Both the position numbers and the translations under genes were made by a program. From the NCBI GenBank assembly GCA_028829895.1, contig JALGAQ010000009.1:3410001-3474000 (forward strand): DNA of 64,000 nt, given 5' to 3'. The notes beneath the pieces are model-generated. The model ran no database searches and was not told the DNA's origin. It saw only the letters and a program-made list of their open reading frames with translations. Origin of the DNA: Sinotaia quadrata (Eukaryota; Mollusca; Gastropoda; Architaenioglossa; Viviparidae). Of the stretch, positions 33,919 through 44,914 are shown one piece after another. Positions within the stretch are counted from its first letter, which is position 1. Every line of letters begins with the position of its first letter.

Positions 33919-35794
33919 AGTCGGACGGAACTTTGGTACACAAGGATAGGCGCTTAGAACGCTGGGCGGAGCACTTCGAATCGCAACTCAACTGGCCTAC
34001 TCCGCCAGCTGAGCCACCTCAGACAGTAAATGTTGCTCCGTGGTCCGTATCATCGGACCCCCCCACAGAAACGGAAATCCGAAAAGTGATCCAAGTCCTG
34101 AAGCGACACAAGCCTCCTGGTCCAGATGAACTCCCCCGACCCTATTTAAAAATGGCGGCGACGCCCTAATTCGGACCTGACTTCTATTTTCAAAACTATT
34201 TGGCAATCAGAAAATTTCCCATCAGCTTGGTGCGAGTCAATCGTCACTCTCATCTTCAAAAAGGGATCACGAAGCGATTGCTCTAATTATCGGGGAGTAA
34301 GTTTGGTTCCGGTCACGTCGAAGTTACTAGCTCCAGGCCTTCTTCGTAGAGTGATCAAGCCACGCGAAGAGCAGACCAGAGAGGAACAAGCAGGTTTTCG
34401 TCCCGGTCGTGGATGCATTGACCAGATCTTCACCTTACGCCAACTACTCGAACAACGCCATTGCTACCGAAGACCAACTATCATTGCATTCCTAGAGATC
34501 AACGCAGCCTTCGATTCTGTGATAGGTCGGCTCTATGGCAATGTTTTTACCGGTTTGGAGTACCCGAGAAGTTTATATCCGGTCCTGAAAGCACTATACC
34601 TTCAGACCTCGGCACGAGTTAGGGTCTTTCGAAATCTTTTTCCGTCTCCAGTGGAGTGAGGCAAGGCTGCCTTATCTCACCATTCCTGTTCAATTTTTCA
34701 TCAACGACATCCTTCAGAAAGCGCTGCAATGTCTTCAGAACTGTGGCGTTGAACTGGCCCCGTATAACAGAGTATCTGATTTAGGACTATGCTGACAACA
34801 TCGTTCTACTTGGCCACAATCCACAGGCACTTCAGACTGTTTTAGACCGCTTGGCGACAGAAGCATTTCGGTATGGAATGTATTTCGGACCGGCAAAGTG
34901 TAAGGTCCTTATACAAGAGCTGGCATGGGCCTGTGCCTGTACTCACCCTCAATGATGTCCCACTCGAAATCGTCGATCACTTTGTTTATTTGGGGAGTTG
35001 CGTTACCACGGGTGGAGATATCGCCACCGAGGTTGACCTCAGAATAGCAAAAGCTAGGCTGCATCTTTGGCGTAGACGTGACATCAGTCTTACCTTGAAA
35101 GGCAGAGTCTACCGCACGACCGTTCGCGCTGTGTTACTCTATGGCTGCGAAACTTGGCCGCTTCGCGCGGAGGATAGTCGCCGACTTTCTGTGTTTGAAA
35201 ACCACTGTCTCCGAAGCATTGCTCGTGTCCAATGGCAACAGCATGTGAGCAATGATGAGGTGCGACACCGTGTGCTAGGGCCAGATAGTCGTCCACTAAG
35301 CGACATCATTTCACTCACCGATTACGTTGGCTAGGGCATGTCCTACGTATGCCCTCTTACCGCTTACCACAACGTGCCTTAATGGCGCTTCCCGGACCTG
35401 ACTGGAAGAAGCAACGTGGCGGTCAACCCATGGACTTGGCAGCGAGGTATGAAGAAACTGACGAGCAAGCTAGCTCGTATTGGCTCTTGTCGACTACCAG
35501 GATGGGATCGAAGAGACGAGGAGACCCAATGGCTGATAACCCTAGGAGATACGGCGCAGAATAGAAATCAGTGGCGTATCTGTAGTTCTACGTGTTGTGA
35601 CTGATCCTCTCTTCCCCACACACCCCTCAAACAAAAAATCGGAGGGTAGATAAAAACTATACAAAAATACAAAAACAAACAAAAAACAATGATAAAAAAT
35701 TGTACCCAATTTTCCCCATTTTGTTGGTCTTTTCATTCTAATTGTTCTTCTGTACATGATTTGTCTGGCGCCAGGCCTGTTTTTACAGGACGGC

Positions 35795-35796
<2 letters not shown>
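33919..35796 (+). mobile_element. RTE-B copy, right arm of a head-to-head pair
   Basis: This is the same protein order as the left arm, in plus orientation: KDRRLERWAEHFESQLNWPT, the RPGRGCIDQIFTLRQL part, then frameshifts near 34170, 34640 and 34785. The catalytic box is damaged (YADN, frame-shifted), and DISAAFDS has become EINAAFDS. The 3' part encodes LYGCETWPLRAEDSRRLSVF and RLPQRALMALPGPDWKKQRG. The 3' UTR ends GGCGCCAGGCCTGTTTTTAC, AGGACGGCG, followed by (TA)n. It is dead. Confidence 0.85.

Positions 35797-35851
<55 letters not shown>
35797..35851. repeat. (TA)n microsatellite at an RTE-B 3' end
   Basis: A 55-bp TA tract directly after the RTE-B terminal GGACGGCGA. Confidence 0.95.
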
Positions 35852-35853
<2 letters not shown>

Positions 35854-36136
35854 ATATCTCTGGTGTCTAGTCAGTAGCAGGTATGTATTTCGCCCTTTGG
35901 GTAGGTTCCATAGTGGCCTTTGCATAGGTCTTTGCATAATATATTTTCGATTTATATTTCAACACTGGTCCATAAGTTTGATAAATTAACACACTAATTT
36001 CTTTTTTACTTCAGCTTGTTTCAACTGGCAAATTACTGTATCACTATCCCCGGAATTGCATTTGACGTTAACCACTTGGGACCTCCAATTTTTTTACTGG
36101 TTTATTCGTATAATGTGCTCCTGAATCCCTTTTGTG

Positions 36137-36715
36137 ATGCCTACGATCTCTAGCGACACGGAAGTTTCTTCAACTTATCCAGTTGGACACAACGAGCAAG
36201 CTAATCAGTATAATACTACACAAGCTCCACAAACCGGCATTTCCTCACAATCTTCCGTTAAGGCTTCACCTGAGTATACTCCTGATTTTCATCGCCAGCC
36301 CCAACTAAGTGTCCCCTTTCAAACCTTCACCATGTTTCTCGTCAAAGCTATCGAAAAGATTGCCGCAGAACGCGAGACCCGTAAATCTCAAAATAGTTCT
36401 ATCCGAAAAGCTTGTGAAGAAGCTCTTGAGCTGTTAAAGCAGCGTCCTGAATCAAACACCGATGCGAAAAGTGAAACGTCCAGCGATCATCTCCCACCGT
36501 TGAGGTCTGATAGTGGTTATTTACTTACGGATGATAAATTGCTTCGACCATTCCAATTGGCCTGCTCGATGAAATCACCCAAAATCGTCATCACGGCTAT
36601 CGATTCACTACAGAAACTAATTGCTTATGGCCATATTCCTAATGATGCAGTTGGGACATCTGGAAAAGGGAGGATTATCGAACAGGTTGTTACCACCATT
36701 TGCCTCTGCTTTCAG
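36137..36715 (+). CDS. BIG/ARFGEF1-2-type Arf exchange factor, exon 1 (DCB domain)
   Basis: The protein activates Arf GTPases on trans-Golgi and endosomal membranes by GDP-GTP exchange. This exon starts at the first ATG after an in-frame stop at 36122; a later Met (MFLVKAIEKIAAERETRK, 36332) lines up with the start region of animal BIG proteins, so the first 65 residues are an extra, Ser/Gln-rich leader. The DCB dimerisation region follows: LRPFQLACSMKSPKIVITAI, DSLQKLIAYGHIPNDAVG and RIIEQVVTTICLCFQ. The donor is CAG|GTAAAT, phase 0. No promoter element was identified; the upstream 280 bp separate it from an RTE-B 3' end. Confidence 0.9.
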
Positions 36716-36999
36716 GTAAATTGGGCTTACTCCTCACTGAATCAATGCGTATACCATTGTGCTTGATATTGCATGATTTTCTCAGAACGTTGTGATGCGT
36801 CTTTTTTTACAAATTTTACTCTAGTTTTTATATTCAAAACAAAGTTTGCCCTCCAATATTTCGACTTGATCACGTGCTCTATCGCTCACTTTTTGTTGTA
36901 TTCTATTATCAATTTAGTTGCATCTGGTCTTTTATTCTAAGAGTATTGCTGTTATTCGGATACAGTTGGCTGTGTGGGTTAGCTCTTTCGATCAAAGGT

Positions 37000-37385
37000 T
37001 CCGAATCTGACGAGTAATCTAGCTCGTGTTTGCTCTTGCCGACTACCAGGATGGGACCGAAAAAACCGATGAGATCCAATGGCTGAAGATATTTAAAGAC
37101 ATGGCGCAGAACAAAAATAAGTGGCTTGCTTGCTGTCTTGCGTGCTGTGACTGATCAACCTCCTCTCTCATCCCCCATTTCCCCTCTAAAAGCAAACAAA
37201 AAAGGACCGAAAACGACAGAGATAAAAAAAACAAAAAACAGGAAAGCATTTCAGCGTATTTCCACGTTTTCCTCTTCCTTTTTCTCCCTCTCGGATTTAT
37301 TTTTTTTTCGCAGTTCTTGATACGGTGCGTGATTTTTTTGGCGCCGGGCCTGTTTCTACCGGGCGGCGTAAATTTTATATATAAA
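37000..37385 (+). mobile_element. RTE-B 3' end
   Basis: GTAATCTAGCTCGTGTTTGC, GACTACCAGGATGGGACCG and GACATGGCGCAGAACAAAAA are the end of the RTE-B frame. The 3' UTR ends GGCGCCGGGCCTGTTTCTAC, CGGGCGGCG, then TATATA. It lies in BIG intron 1. Confidence 0.75.
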
Positions 37386-37587
37386 GGTTCGAGGTTAAGA
37401 TAACCTCCTGCTCTGGTGTGACCACTGAGTAGCTTTTTCCTTCGAGTATTCATAGCACTGCAATATTCTCGGAACAATATAAGGGTTTCATTTCGCGTCT
37501 GTGCTATGATTTATTCGGCACCAGGCCCGTGCACTGCTTGTTGTTACATACATAATTCATACACGTTAAAAGGTAGCTCCACTTCGT

Positions 37588-37700
37588 GTGTGTGTTCGCC
37601 AACCTGATCACACGCATGGGCGTGATACTAACCGGTTGTCAAACGGAAGTAGATCCCCAGTTGAGATTTGAAACCCTGTCGCTTTCTTCAGAGTCATGTG
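37588..37700 (+). repeat. repeat-E copy
   Basis: CGCCAACCTGATCACACGCA, GGGCGTGATACTAACCGG, TTGTCAAACGGAAGTAG and TTGAGATTTGAAACCC. A partial minus-strand copy follows at about 37840-37900 (TTGGACAACCGGGTACTATC on the plus strand). Confidence 0.55.
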
Positions 37701-38019
37701 CATTATTGCTTGCGCCAACCCGCATACATGTGAAGCTTAGCGAAAAGATGTCATGTCGAATGCTGGACGTATCGTATCTACCACCCAGACCATAAAACTT
37801 CATGTATTCTAGAAACTTACGGATGTATATGTATATCCCGCTCCTGCCCTTTTCTTGGACAACCGGGTACTATCATGTCACTAAGCTGGTGGACATACAT
37901 ATCACAAACTTGCAAAAACAAGCATTGTGTCCAGCAACTACTCGTGTTTTTAAATCCGTGGTAAGAAGAACGAAACGACAATAAGGACGGCACTGACTGC
38001 GGTCCGCGTTATTTCTGTT

Positions 38020-38400
38020 CAAGCGCCCTCAGAATCTCGAGGACACAAGCCTGGAAGTCGAAACGGTCTTACAATAACTAGAGTAGTCCTCGTATTTTTC
38101 ACTCTGTCATAGTACGTTATAGGCTGGTCAACAGGTAGCGTTAGGTTGCGCAACTAGAGCACATTTAGGGAATAAGTACCTCGGCTTGCGTTAGACGTGT
38201 CCAACCCAACGAAGCTGCTATATTGAGATGGTATCTTCCAGCGTATGAAAATAACTGACCCCGAAGACACGCTACTTGACAATAACATTACTTAAACGAT
38301 GGTCCCACTGCACGTGACAAATGCCTCGCAGACACTGATGATCAAAGGCAGACAAACAAAGTATGTCTTCAACTGCTCACAGCAATCTGTAAGTACGGTT
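38020..38400 (-). mobile_element. RTE-B-related remnant
   Basis: Plus-strand blocks CCAACCCAACGAAGCTGCTA, AACATTACTTAAACGATGGT and GACACTGATGATCAAAGGCA parallel 15500-15700 and 46050-46230, which are reverse-oriented RTE-B C-terminal regions. It is very decayed. Confidence 0.5.
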
Positions 38401-38419
38401 CGCATAACATACACAATAG

Positions 38420-38644
38420 GACGCGACCTTCAATTCGGCTGCACGTCAAAACCCAATTAATTTATATGTAATCCCTGTATTGATAATGAAGGCTCAGAAG
38501 GTGTGTTCAACTAGAGTAAATGGATGGCTTTCAGCAAGCAACTCATGTTTGATATGTCTACGATAGTGGGCAACAACATGATGGATGTTATATTGGAATA
38601 CATTAAACTTGTTAAAAAATGCATCCCATTTGGGATAAATAAAG

Positions 38645-38719
<75 letters not shown>
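38420..38719 (+). mobile_element. tail-D element 3' end with long (ATT)n
   Basis: TTCAATTCGGCTGCACGTCA, AGAAGGTGTGTTCAACTAG, CATCCCATTTGGGATAAATA, AAGC, then an (ATT)n tract of about 74 bp (38646-38719). It ends only 98 bp before BIG exon 2. Confidence 0.7.
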
Positions 38720-38722
<3 letters not shown>

Positions 38723-38817
38723 ATGTTAGAACTCAATCCATCATTTGGCCTCTGACATTTCCTTACGTGAGCATGACTCACCAGCTGAAATAACAACTCA
38801 CATTTGGTCTCTTCCAG

Positions 38818-39177
38818 GGAGTGCACACAGATGATGGAATACAACTTCAGGTGCTAAAGGCCCTACTCACTGTGATCACCAGTCCTGTGGTTGAAATTCA
38901 TGAAGCCGATGTCTTACAGGCTGTTCGTACGTGCTACAATATTTTCATGGCCACTAAAAATCCTGTCAACCAAGCGACCGCACGAGCCACACTCACTCAA
39001 ATCATCAGCATCATTTTTCAACGGATGGAACACAACGCGTTGGAAGCCGCCGTTGCCTTGTCCGGTTCTTGCTCTTCTCTGACCTCATCCACAGCGGAGC
39101 TGAAGCGGCCACAACATGTGAATTCAGTAAAGAACGAGGCAGCGGTCCTAGAGTCTGATAATTCTAAGCTGCAAGTG
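38818..39177 (+). CDS. BIG/ARFGEF exon 2 (DCB, C-terminal part)
   Basis: 120 codons with an acceptor GGTCTCTTCCAG and a donor GTG|GTAAGT, both in phase 0. Exon 1 ends ICLCFQ and this exon starts [20 protein letters not shown], which joins without a break. Further matches to the family are [40 protein letters not shown] and EHNALE. The rest is a Ser/Lys-rich linker. Confidence 0.9.
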
Positions 39178-39906
39178 GTAAGTCCGTTATTGCTTAGTGT
39201 GTGTGTGGTTCATTATTGTCGAGTATAATTTATTCGAAAAATTTCTAGTTTCTTCTCTTTGTAGTGTGTTTTAATGAGTCTGCAGTGTGTATCTATTCAG
39301 TCATAATGGTCGTATGTCCTCTTCGATTTCTAGCACTTTGTCAGCTCTATATGTTGCCTACGCCTCTGGCATCAAATGCTTGCGTCAGGTCTAAAGCCCA
39401 GATTAGCCGCAAGTCCAACGTGAAATGGACTATCGAAGCATAGGACATATTATCAGAGGTGATACCTGTAAAGCGAGTAGTTCCCTGATTACCATAACCT
39501 TAAAGCAATAGAGGACGGCTTAAGAATAATTGGAGGCAGATTACACGGAGAGCAAACTTTTATTTATTGCTGAACGATGATTGCTTCATGCTTTTGAGTT
39601 TGATTTTACGTGATTGAGATCGCGGTTTTACCTTTGCTGTTTCTTGGAGCAATTTACCACCCACAATAAAACAAATTTGTCGGGAAGAAATGCACTCCTC
39701 ATTGTGCAATGTGTGAATTCAACGTCGGATTAGCATGCTTTTCGAGTACTCAATCTCATACATATTCGCAATCCTTGGCCGGTTGCCACTTCATTGGTGC
39801 TTTTTAACAGTTTCAGTGATTGTCAATTGCACCGGCGGCATATATTTGTTATCTATTTTACGATTTTTTCTAACACTTCTGTTTCGTTGATCCGATTGCA
39901 TTTCAG
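39178..39906 (+). other. BIG intron 2
   Basis: No repeat was identified; it ends in a T-rich tract and the acceptor GATTGCATTTCAG. Confidence 0.5.
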
Positions 39907-40969
39907 ATGACCAATCATGACCAAGAGTCATTGAACGGAGGTGATACGCAAGAAAGTGATGCTTCCACGGAAGAAGAGACAACCACCATCGTAGCAAGTA
40001 TTCTCAATGAACTTATGGATCAGATTGACTTCGGTGAAGATGCAGTCCCTTTCCAAAGCCCATCTGCGGCGACAGATGAAGACTCTGATTCGGTTAATGC
40101 TACTCCGACCCCCAAAACAAATGGCAACGATTCCTTGAATGGGACAGAGCCGAGCCTGGAGGCGGTAGATCCTACGGCAGCCGATAGCACGGTCCCACCT
40201 GAGGCAGTAGCGTTGGCTCATGTCACTCAAAAGGACGCATTTCTCGTGTTTCGCAGTCTCTGTCGGTTAGCTGTCAAGGATTTCGGTGGCTCTCGTTCGT
40301 CTGACTCCAAATCTAATACTGTTCGATCAAAAACGCTTTCTCTTCAGCTCCTGTTAAGTATATTTCAACAACCAGGCCCACTTTTTTTGTCAAGTGAAAT
40401 CTTTATTACCGCTATAAAACAATATCTATGCGTGGCCTTGATCAAAAATGGTACTTCTCCCGTATCTGAAGTCTGTGAACTGTCGACCACGATCTTTCTG
40501 GCTCTGCTCACCCATTTTAAACCTCATTTGAAACGACAGATTGAGATTTTTCTGAAGGACGTGTTCTTGGAAATTCTCGAATCCCCGAAGACCTCGATTG
40601 AGCACAAATGTATCGTGATGGAAGCATTGCGCCGGATATGTGCCGATGCCCAGTGCATCATTGACATCTACCTAAACTACGATTGTGATATGAACATGGC
40701 CAATATTTTCGAACGTCTCACCACGGATCTGGCCAAAATCGCACAGGATCGTCACACAACCGCCGAACACGGGAGCTCGTCTGCGCAACGTCAAGCTCTT
40801 CGTACCAGTGGGCTTGAATGTTTGGTGCTTATCTTGCGTTGTATGGTGGATTGGTCCCATGAACTGTATGTCTGTCCGGAACCACATTCCTTCTTGGGCA
40901 TGGGACTCGCCCTTGCCAATGGAGGACCTGCCCCTAACACTGAAACAGAGTCCAGTGCAAACACTTTAC
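39907..40969 (+). CDS. BIG/ARFGEF exon 3 (linker and HUS domain)
   Basis: About 354 codons. The first 100 are acidic and Ser/Thr-rich and diverge from other animals. The conserved part begins HVTQKDAFLVFRSLCRLAVK, followed by TLSLQLLLSIFQQPGPLFLS and FITAIKQYLCVALIKNGTSP. Next come HKCIVMEALRRICADAQCII and the HUS box DIYLNYDCDMNMANIFERL, then LECLVLILRCMVDWSHELYV. The HUS box contacts the DCB domain and supports membrane recruitment in this family. The donor is TTAC|GTAAGT, phase 1. The frame is intact throughout, unlike the following two exons. Confidence 0.92.
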
Positions 40970-41076
40970 GTAAGTGTTTCTGCCTGTCCGCTAAAAAGTT
41001 ACGCTACCGTTTTCATCTGGCTCTCTATGAAAGTATAGTCTTACTACTCATTTAAGCACTAAGGATAGTGGTAACC

Positions 41077-41140
41077 TTTCGCCAACCTGATCTTTTTCTG
41101 AATGGGTATGATTCTATTCGATTGCCCGGCGAAGCAGCTA
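41077..41140 (+). repeat. repeat-E fragment
   Basis: TTCGCCAACCTGATC, GGGTATGATTCTATTCGATT and GCCCGGCGAAG. A minus-strand copy lies at about 41430-41520 (TTGGACAACCAGGTACTACT on the plus strand). The rest of the 1.2-kb intron has no recognised feature. Confidence 0.45.
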
Positions 41141-42189
41141 TTAATGTGGCTACTTGGGTATTACTATTATCAGACAGGATTTTTCCAGATTATTGTTTCT
41201 ACAAGTTTGTGAAATATATAAATATACCGTGTTGTATATTAGCACACTAGTGTATCCCCGTAGGTAAATGTACAATCCATGCAAATGGGATGTCATTGGA
41301 TGCAGTGTGCAACTTTTTCGATGCCACAAACACATATTTGTGCAAAACTTGCATATATTTCGAGAAAGTACATTTCTGCCGTCGATTTGTACGATCACGG
41401 TAAGTGGCATAGTTCAGTCGTACATGCTCATGATCCACTTTCGAATTCCACGTCAGCTTGGACAACCAGGTACTACTATGATCCGCCCACGAGCAACTCA
41501 CAAAGTTGTTTTGCGATAGGTCTGTAGCGACGGTTGGTGGTTAATATTTAATTTTATATCGTTAAACCTTAGTTGTAACGAAGTCACTCCGTTCCACCCG
41601 AATGTGAATGCAGTTAACCACGAAAACAACACGGCTTGTAATGAACTATGTGCTAAAGATCTACGATAAGCTCGTTACTCGCTATCATCTACGTTTACCG
41701 TCATCTAGTCTGGTGCTCCGACGTTAATATCACTAAACTGTGACAACGTGGGTTCAAGTATCTGTTAAAATAACGTGCATAGCGTCTCGAGACTAGCAAA
41801 CTAACACGCTCAAACCGGTAAGGTTTCAAATAAAGTCATTTTGGTCCAACGAAGGCACAAATCTGTAAACCGGCCTTCATCGGCAGTAGTGTATTTAGTT
41901 ACTCGCCATAATGCGGCTCCTTGAAATTTTTTCATTACCAAAGGAATTCACTTCGTTTTCGTCACGTAAGAACCTGAACCGAATGACATCCACAGTGCTC
42001 ATTTTGAGGCGACCACTCAGTTCTTGTCCCAGTGTTAACCGTCAGGTCACCTTGTGACAGGATATATTGTAAGATTGGTCGCTCGACACTGTTGTCCAAA
42101 TTCTGCACACCATCTGCGGACATGAACCATTTTCCCCTTGAATGGCTTTCACACCTATATCACATGTCCCTTTTTGTTTCTGTTGTTAG

Positions 42190-42503
42190 CACTCACCAAT
42201 ACCCCAAAGGCATTTGATGATCCCGGTGATTTCGAGTCTCGCAAAGCTCAGAAAGAAATCTACGAATCGGAATCAGTTTGTTCAACCAGGTCGAGCAATT
42301 CAAGGCATTCATTTGCTTCAGGGGCATGGTTTGGTAGGCAATTCTGTGGAGTCTGTGGCCGACCTATTGCGGACCGAGGAGCGGCTTTCCAAAGCTCGGA
42401 TCGGTGATTTTCTTGGTGAAAATGATCCATACAGCCTGCGTGTTATGTATGCTTATGTAGACCAATTTGATTTTGCGGGAAAAGATTTTGTCCCCTCAAT
42501 GAG
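42190..42503 (+). CDS. BIG/ARFGEF exon 4 (start of Sec7), two single-base deletions
   Basis: The acceptor CTGTTGTTAG is joined in phase 1 to exon 3, giving LTNTPKAFDDPGDFESRKAQ and KEIYES in the first frame. The family then has GIxLFN, found here as ISLFN in another frame (42271-42286), followed by PGRAIQGIHLLQGHGLVG, VADLLRTEERLSKARIGDFL and YAYVDQFDFAGKDFVPSM in a third. One G seems missing at GG 42269-42270 and one C at CC 42286-42287. The donor is ATGAG|GTTAGT. This exon encodes the first Sec7 helices. Since its flanking splice phases agree with its neighbours, I infer consensus errors rather than decay. Confidence 0.88.
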
Positions 42504-42670
42504 GTTAGTCCGTTCGTTGGGTAGGACGTGTTGTTTGTTCCATTCCTAACGTTGATTCATTTCTAATCGATCGTTTCCCAGTTTGAATTGTTTACGATCA
42601 TTTATCGCTTTCACGTTCCACCATTAATGCCCGGGCACTGAATTTTCATTTGTGTTATTCAGCTAGACTC

Positions 42671-42711
42671 GAATCCTGATGAGACCAGCCGAAATAGAGC
42701 TCTATCGATTC
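42671..42711 (+). ncRNA. Hammerhead-like motif in a dispersed repeat
   Basis: Stem I GAATC, core CTGATGA (42676-42682), an 8-base stem II region GACCAGCC, GAAA (42691-42694), stem III TAGAGCTCTA (palindromic) and triplet ATC ending at 42706, then GATTC closing stem I. Stems I and III pair perfectly, but stem II offers only one or two G-C pairs, which is unusually short. A related repeat at 11550 has lost the core. It could be a decayed ribozyme or a coincidence within a repeat. Confidence 0.4.
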
Positions 42712-42984
42712 AGTAGTGGCTTTTATTCTCAATCGCTACAAAATGAACTCCTAAAATTGTTCCGAAAATATTACGGTGCCACGATTGCTTGAAAGGTAAT
42801 GCTACTCAGTGGCCAAATCAGAGCAGTAGGCTGTCTTATGGAACCTCACACCGAGCCTTTAATCGAGACAGTGGGTTGTTCAGGGCAAATGTGACTGGAT
42901 TTGCGAACAAGTTTTTAATTATATTAGTATGTTTCCTTGAATGAATCTATATAGTCCAGCGCGTGATTATATCAGCCTCATGTA

Positions 42985-43110
42985 TTCCCCAACTTGGTGA
43001 CAGGAGTAGCGCCGACGAACTCATAGTTGTTCATGTGCGTGACACTATCTGATTGCTCAAACCGAAGTAAGTGCCCGAGCGAGATTCGAGACTCAATCGC
43101 TTAAGCATCA
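42985..43110 (+). repeat. repeat-E copy
   Basis: CAACTTGGTGACAGGAGTAG, TCATGTGCGTGACACTATCT, GATTGCTCAAACCGAAGTAA and GTGCCCGAGCGAGATTCGAG. Its reverse complement contains a B-box-like CTCGAATCTC. Confidence 0.55.
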
Positions 43111-43401
43111 TGCGAATACATCGTTCATCTGTACACATGCTTAACACGCGCACTACTATGTTGATGCACTTCCATAAGTCGATAACTACTTACATCGGCT
43201 GCGGATTGGACCACTAAATGCAGTTCATAAGTTAGCCGGTCATTTCCGGCACCACAAGTGGTCGCAATAAGGGTGCAAAAGATTTTGACTGGACTGTATC
43301 ATACACGCTATGCTTTGTGTTTCATTGAAATTGTGCGATCCATTGCCTGCATCTCGAGAATACTTATAACTAGCTGTAAACCAAGTACATTCAAGTTAAA
43401 T

Positions 43402-43635
43402 GTATACTACTCATAAATGATCAGATAGTTAGTTGTGTTTGCGTGACTAATAACTGACTTGCGAGCAGGGCTGGACAACCCAGTGATCTAAGCACTTGGC
43501 TCGCATCTAAGGGGTCGCAGGTTCAAATCTGTGGCCATACTTTGGCGGTTGAAATCTAATAAGATCGAAACCATGGTCTGTAACTGTTTTCACTTAGCAG
43601 TGGATCAATCCTAATGAGAACTTGTGAGTAGTGTT
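43402..43635 (+). mobile_element. Diverged foldback SINE with A/B boxes and hammerhead remnant
   Basis: The left arm TATACTACTCATAAATGATC...CTGACTTGCGAGC (43402-43464) resembles the reverse complement of the right arm (43579-43635, ending AATGAGAACTTGTGAGTAG). Both resemble the arms at 19051-19286. Inside lie an A-box-like CAGTGATCTAAGCACTTGG, a B-box GTCGCAGGTTCAAATC and a ribozyme remnant (TTGAAATCTAATAAGATC, GAAAC, CATGGTC) that keeps GAAA, stem III and a GTC triplet but has lost most of CTGATGA. Confidence 0.6.
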
Positions 43636-43639
43636 CCAA

Positions 43640-44914
43640 TTAATCGGCTTCTTGTTCATGTCGACCATCGTTTCTGTGGATGTGGTTACCATTAATCCTC
43701 ATCTCAGTTTCCTTGGCTCCATCTTACATCATTTGTTTTCGAGTTCTATTGTGTTCGGTACATTTCGCCTAGTCAAAGGCACTAATTAAATTAGGTTGGC
43801 TGAAAAACCGTCGTAGCATCCGTTCTCAGTAGAAATCGATTTCTACTCTCGCTGTATTCGTTCTTCATTTGGACAGCACAGATTGTGTGTTTGCCGGTTT
43901 AGATTGTGTTTGGTCACCCATTACTGTAATATTTCGAAGTTTACAAATCAATTGCTCACATCCTTTAGCTGTTTTTTGGAAGTCGTTCTTTGCGCTTTTC
44001 GTTGAAATACTATTCCTCAATTCCATATCGCACATTTTACTTGGCCGTGCAAATAACCGTTTACTGCACTGTGTAGTGAAGGGCTATGCTTCAAAATCAA
44101 ATGCACTTTGGCCCTACCTGAAAGTAGGTCTGCCACCAATCGAATACAACGAGCTAATCATAAACCGTAAAACTGAGTTTTCTAATGTAGCAGTCAATAA
44201 ACTGTTCCGAGTTCAGGCAGTATGTGGTTGTCTCAATAGATCTAACCCTCGCACCAGTGGAAGAGGATCGACGAATGACTGACAGCCACTACCAAGAACC
44301 CACACTTACAGTAGAATGAGCAGTATCGTTTTGATATTTACCAGCTTATATTTTGTGATTCTATCTCTTTATGGCCAACCTGTTGCATTGACCGCTCTGT
44401 ATATAATTATTACAATCCACACCCCATGGTCTGAGACGAGACTTGTACATATGGTCGCATTTTTGTTACCATGATCATGATTTTGAGGACAACCATTTAG
44501 GCAAAAGTCCTCTCAGATACGACTTCTCCGCTGGACCCATCACTGTTAACCGCCAGACCTAATTCGGAACCCATCTGATCGAATCGGATAGCCTCCTTGA
44601 GTGATCCGTCACACACACTCGGTCCCTCAAGCCAGCCTCATCCTGGGGAACTGAGAAGTATTCATCCACTCTTGCAAGTCCACACACCCTGGAACAAGTT
44701 TATTAACACTTCCCGAGTTCTTCCTTCGACGTCATTACAGTTACTTGCTCAGTGTTAGATATGGCTTGAAATGTACACAGACACTAAGTCGAACTTAGAT
44801 GGTCATCTGTAAACTTTTCTCCCGACTTATTTTGATTTGGTTCAGTCCTGAACTGGTACCTGTGCTTGACGAACATTCATTTATTTTTACTTTTGATGAT
44901 TGTTCTCATTTTAG
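43640..44914 (+). other. Remainder of BIG intron 4
   Basis: A 137-codon plus-strand frame at 43869-44282 has no motif I can name and no splice or repeat support. Nothing else was identified. Confidence 0.3.

Noticed and set aside
35797..35937. Poly-(Ile-Tyr) open frames
   Set aside because: They are translations of the (TA)n tract, not proteins.
43869..44282. A 137-codon frame as a nested gene in a BIG intron
   Set aside because: There is no recognisable domain, start context or codon pattern, and it lies among decayed repeats.
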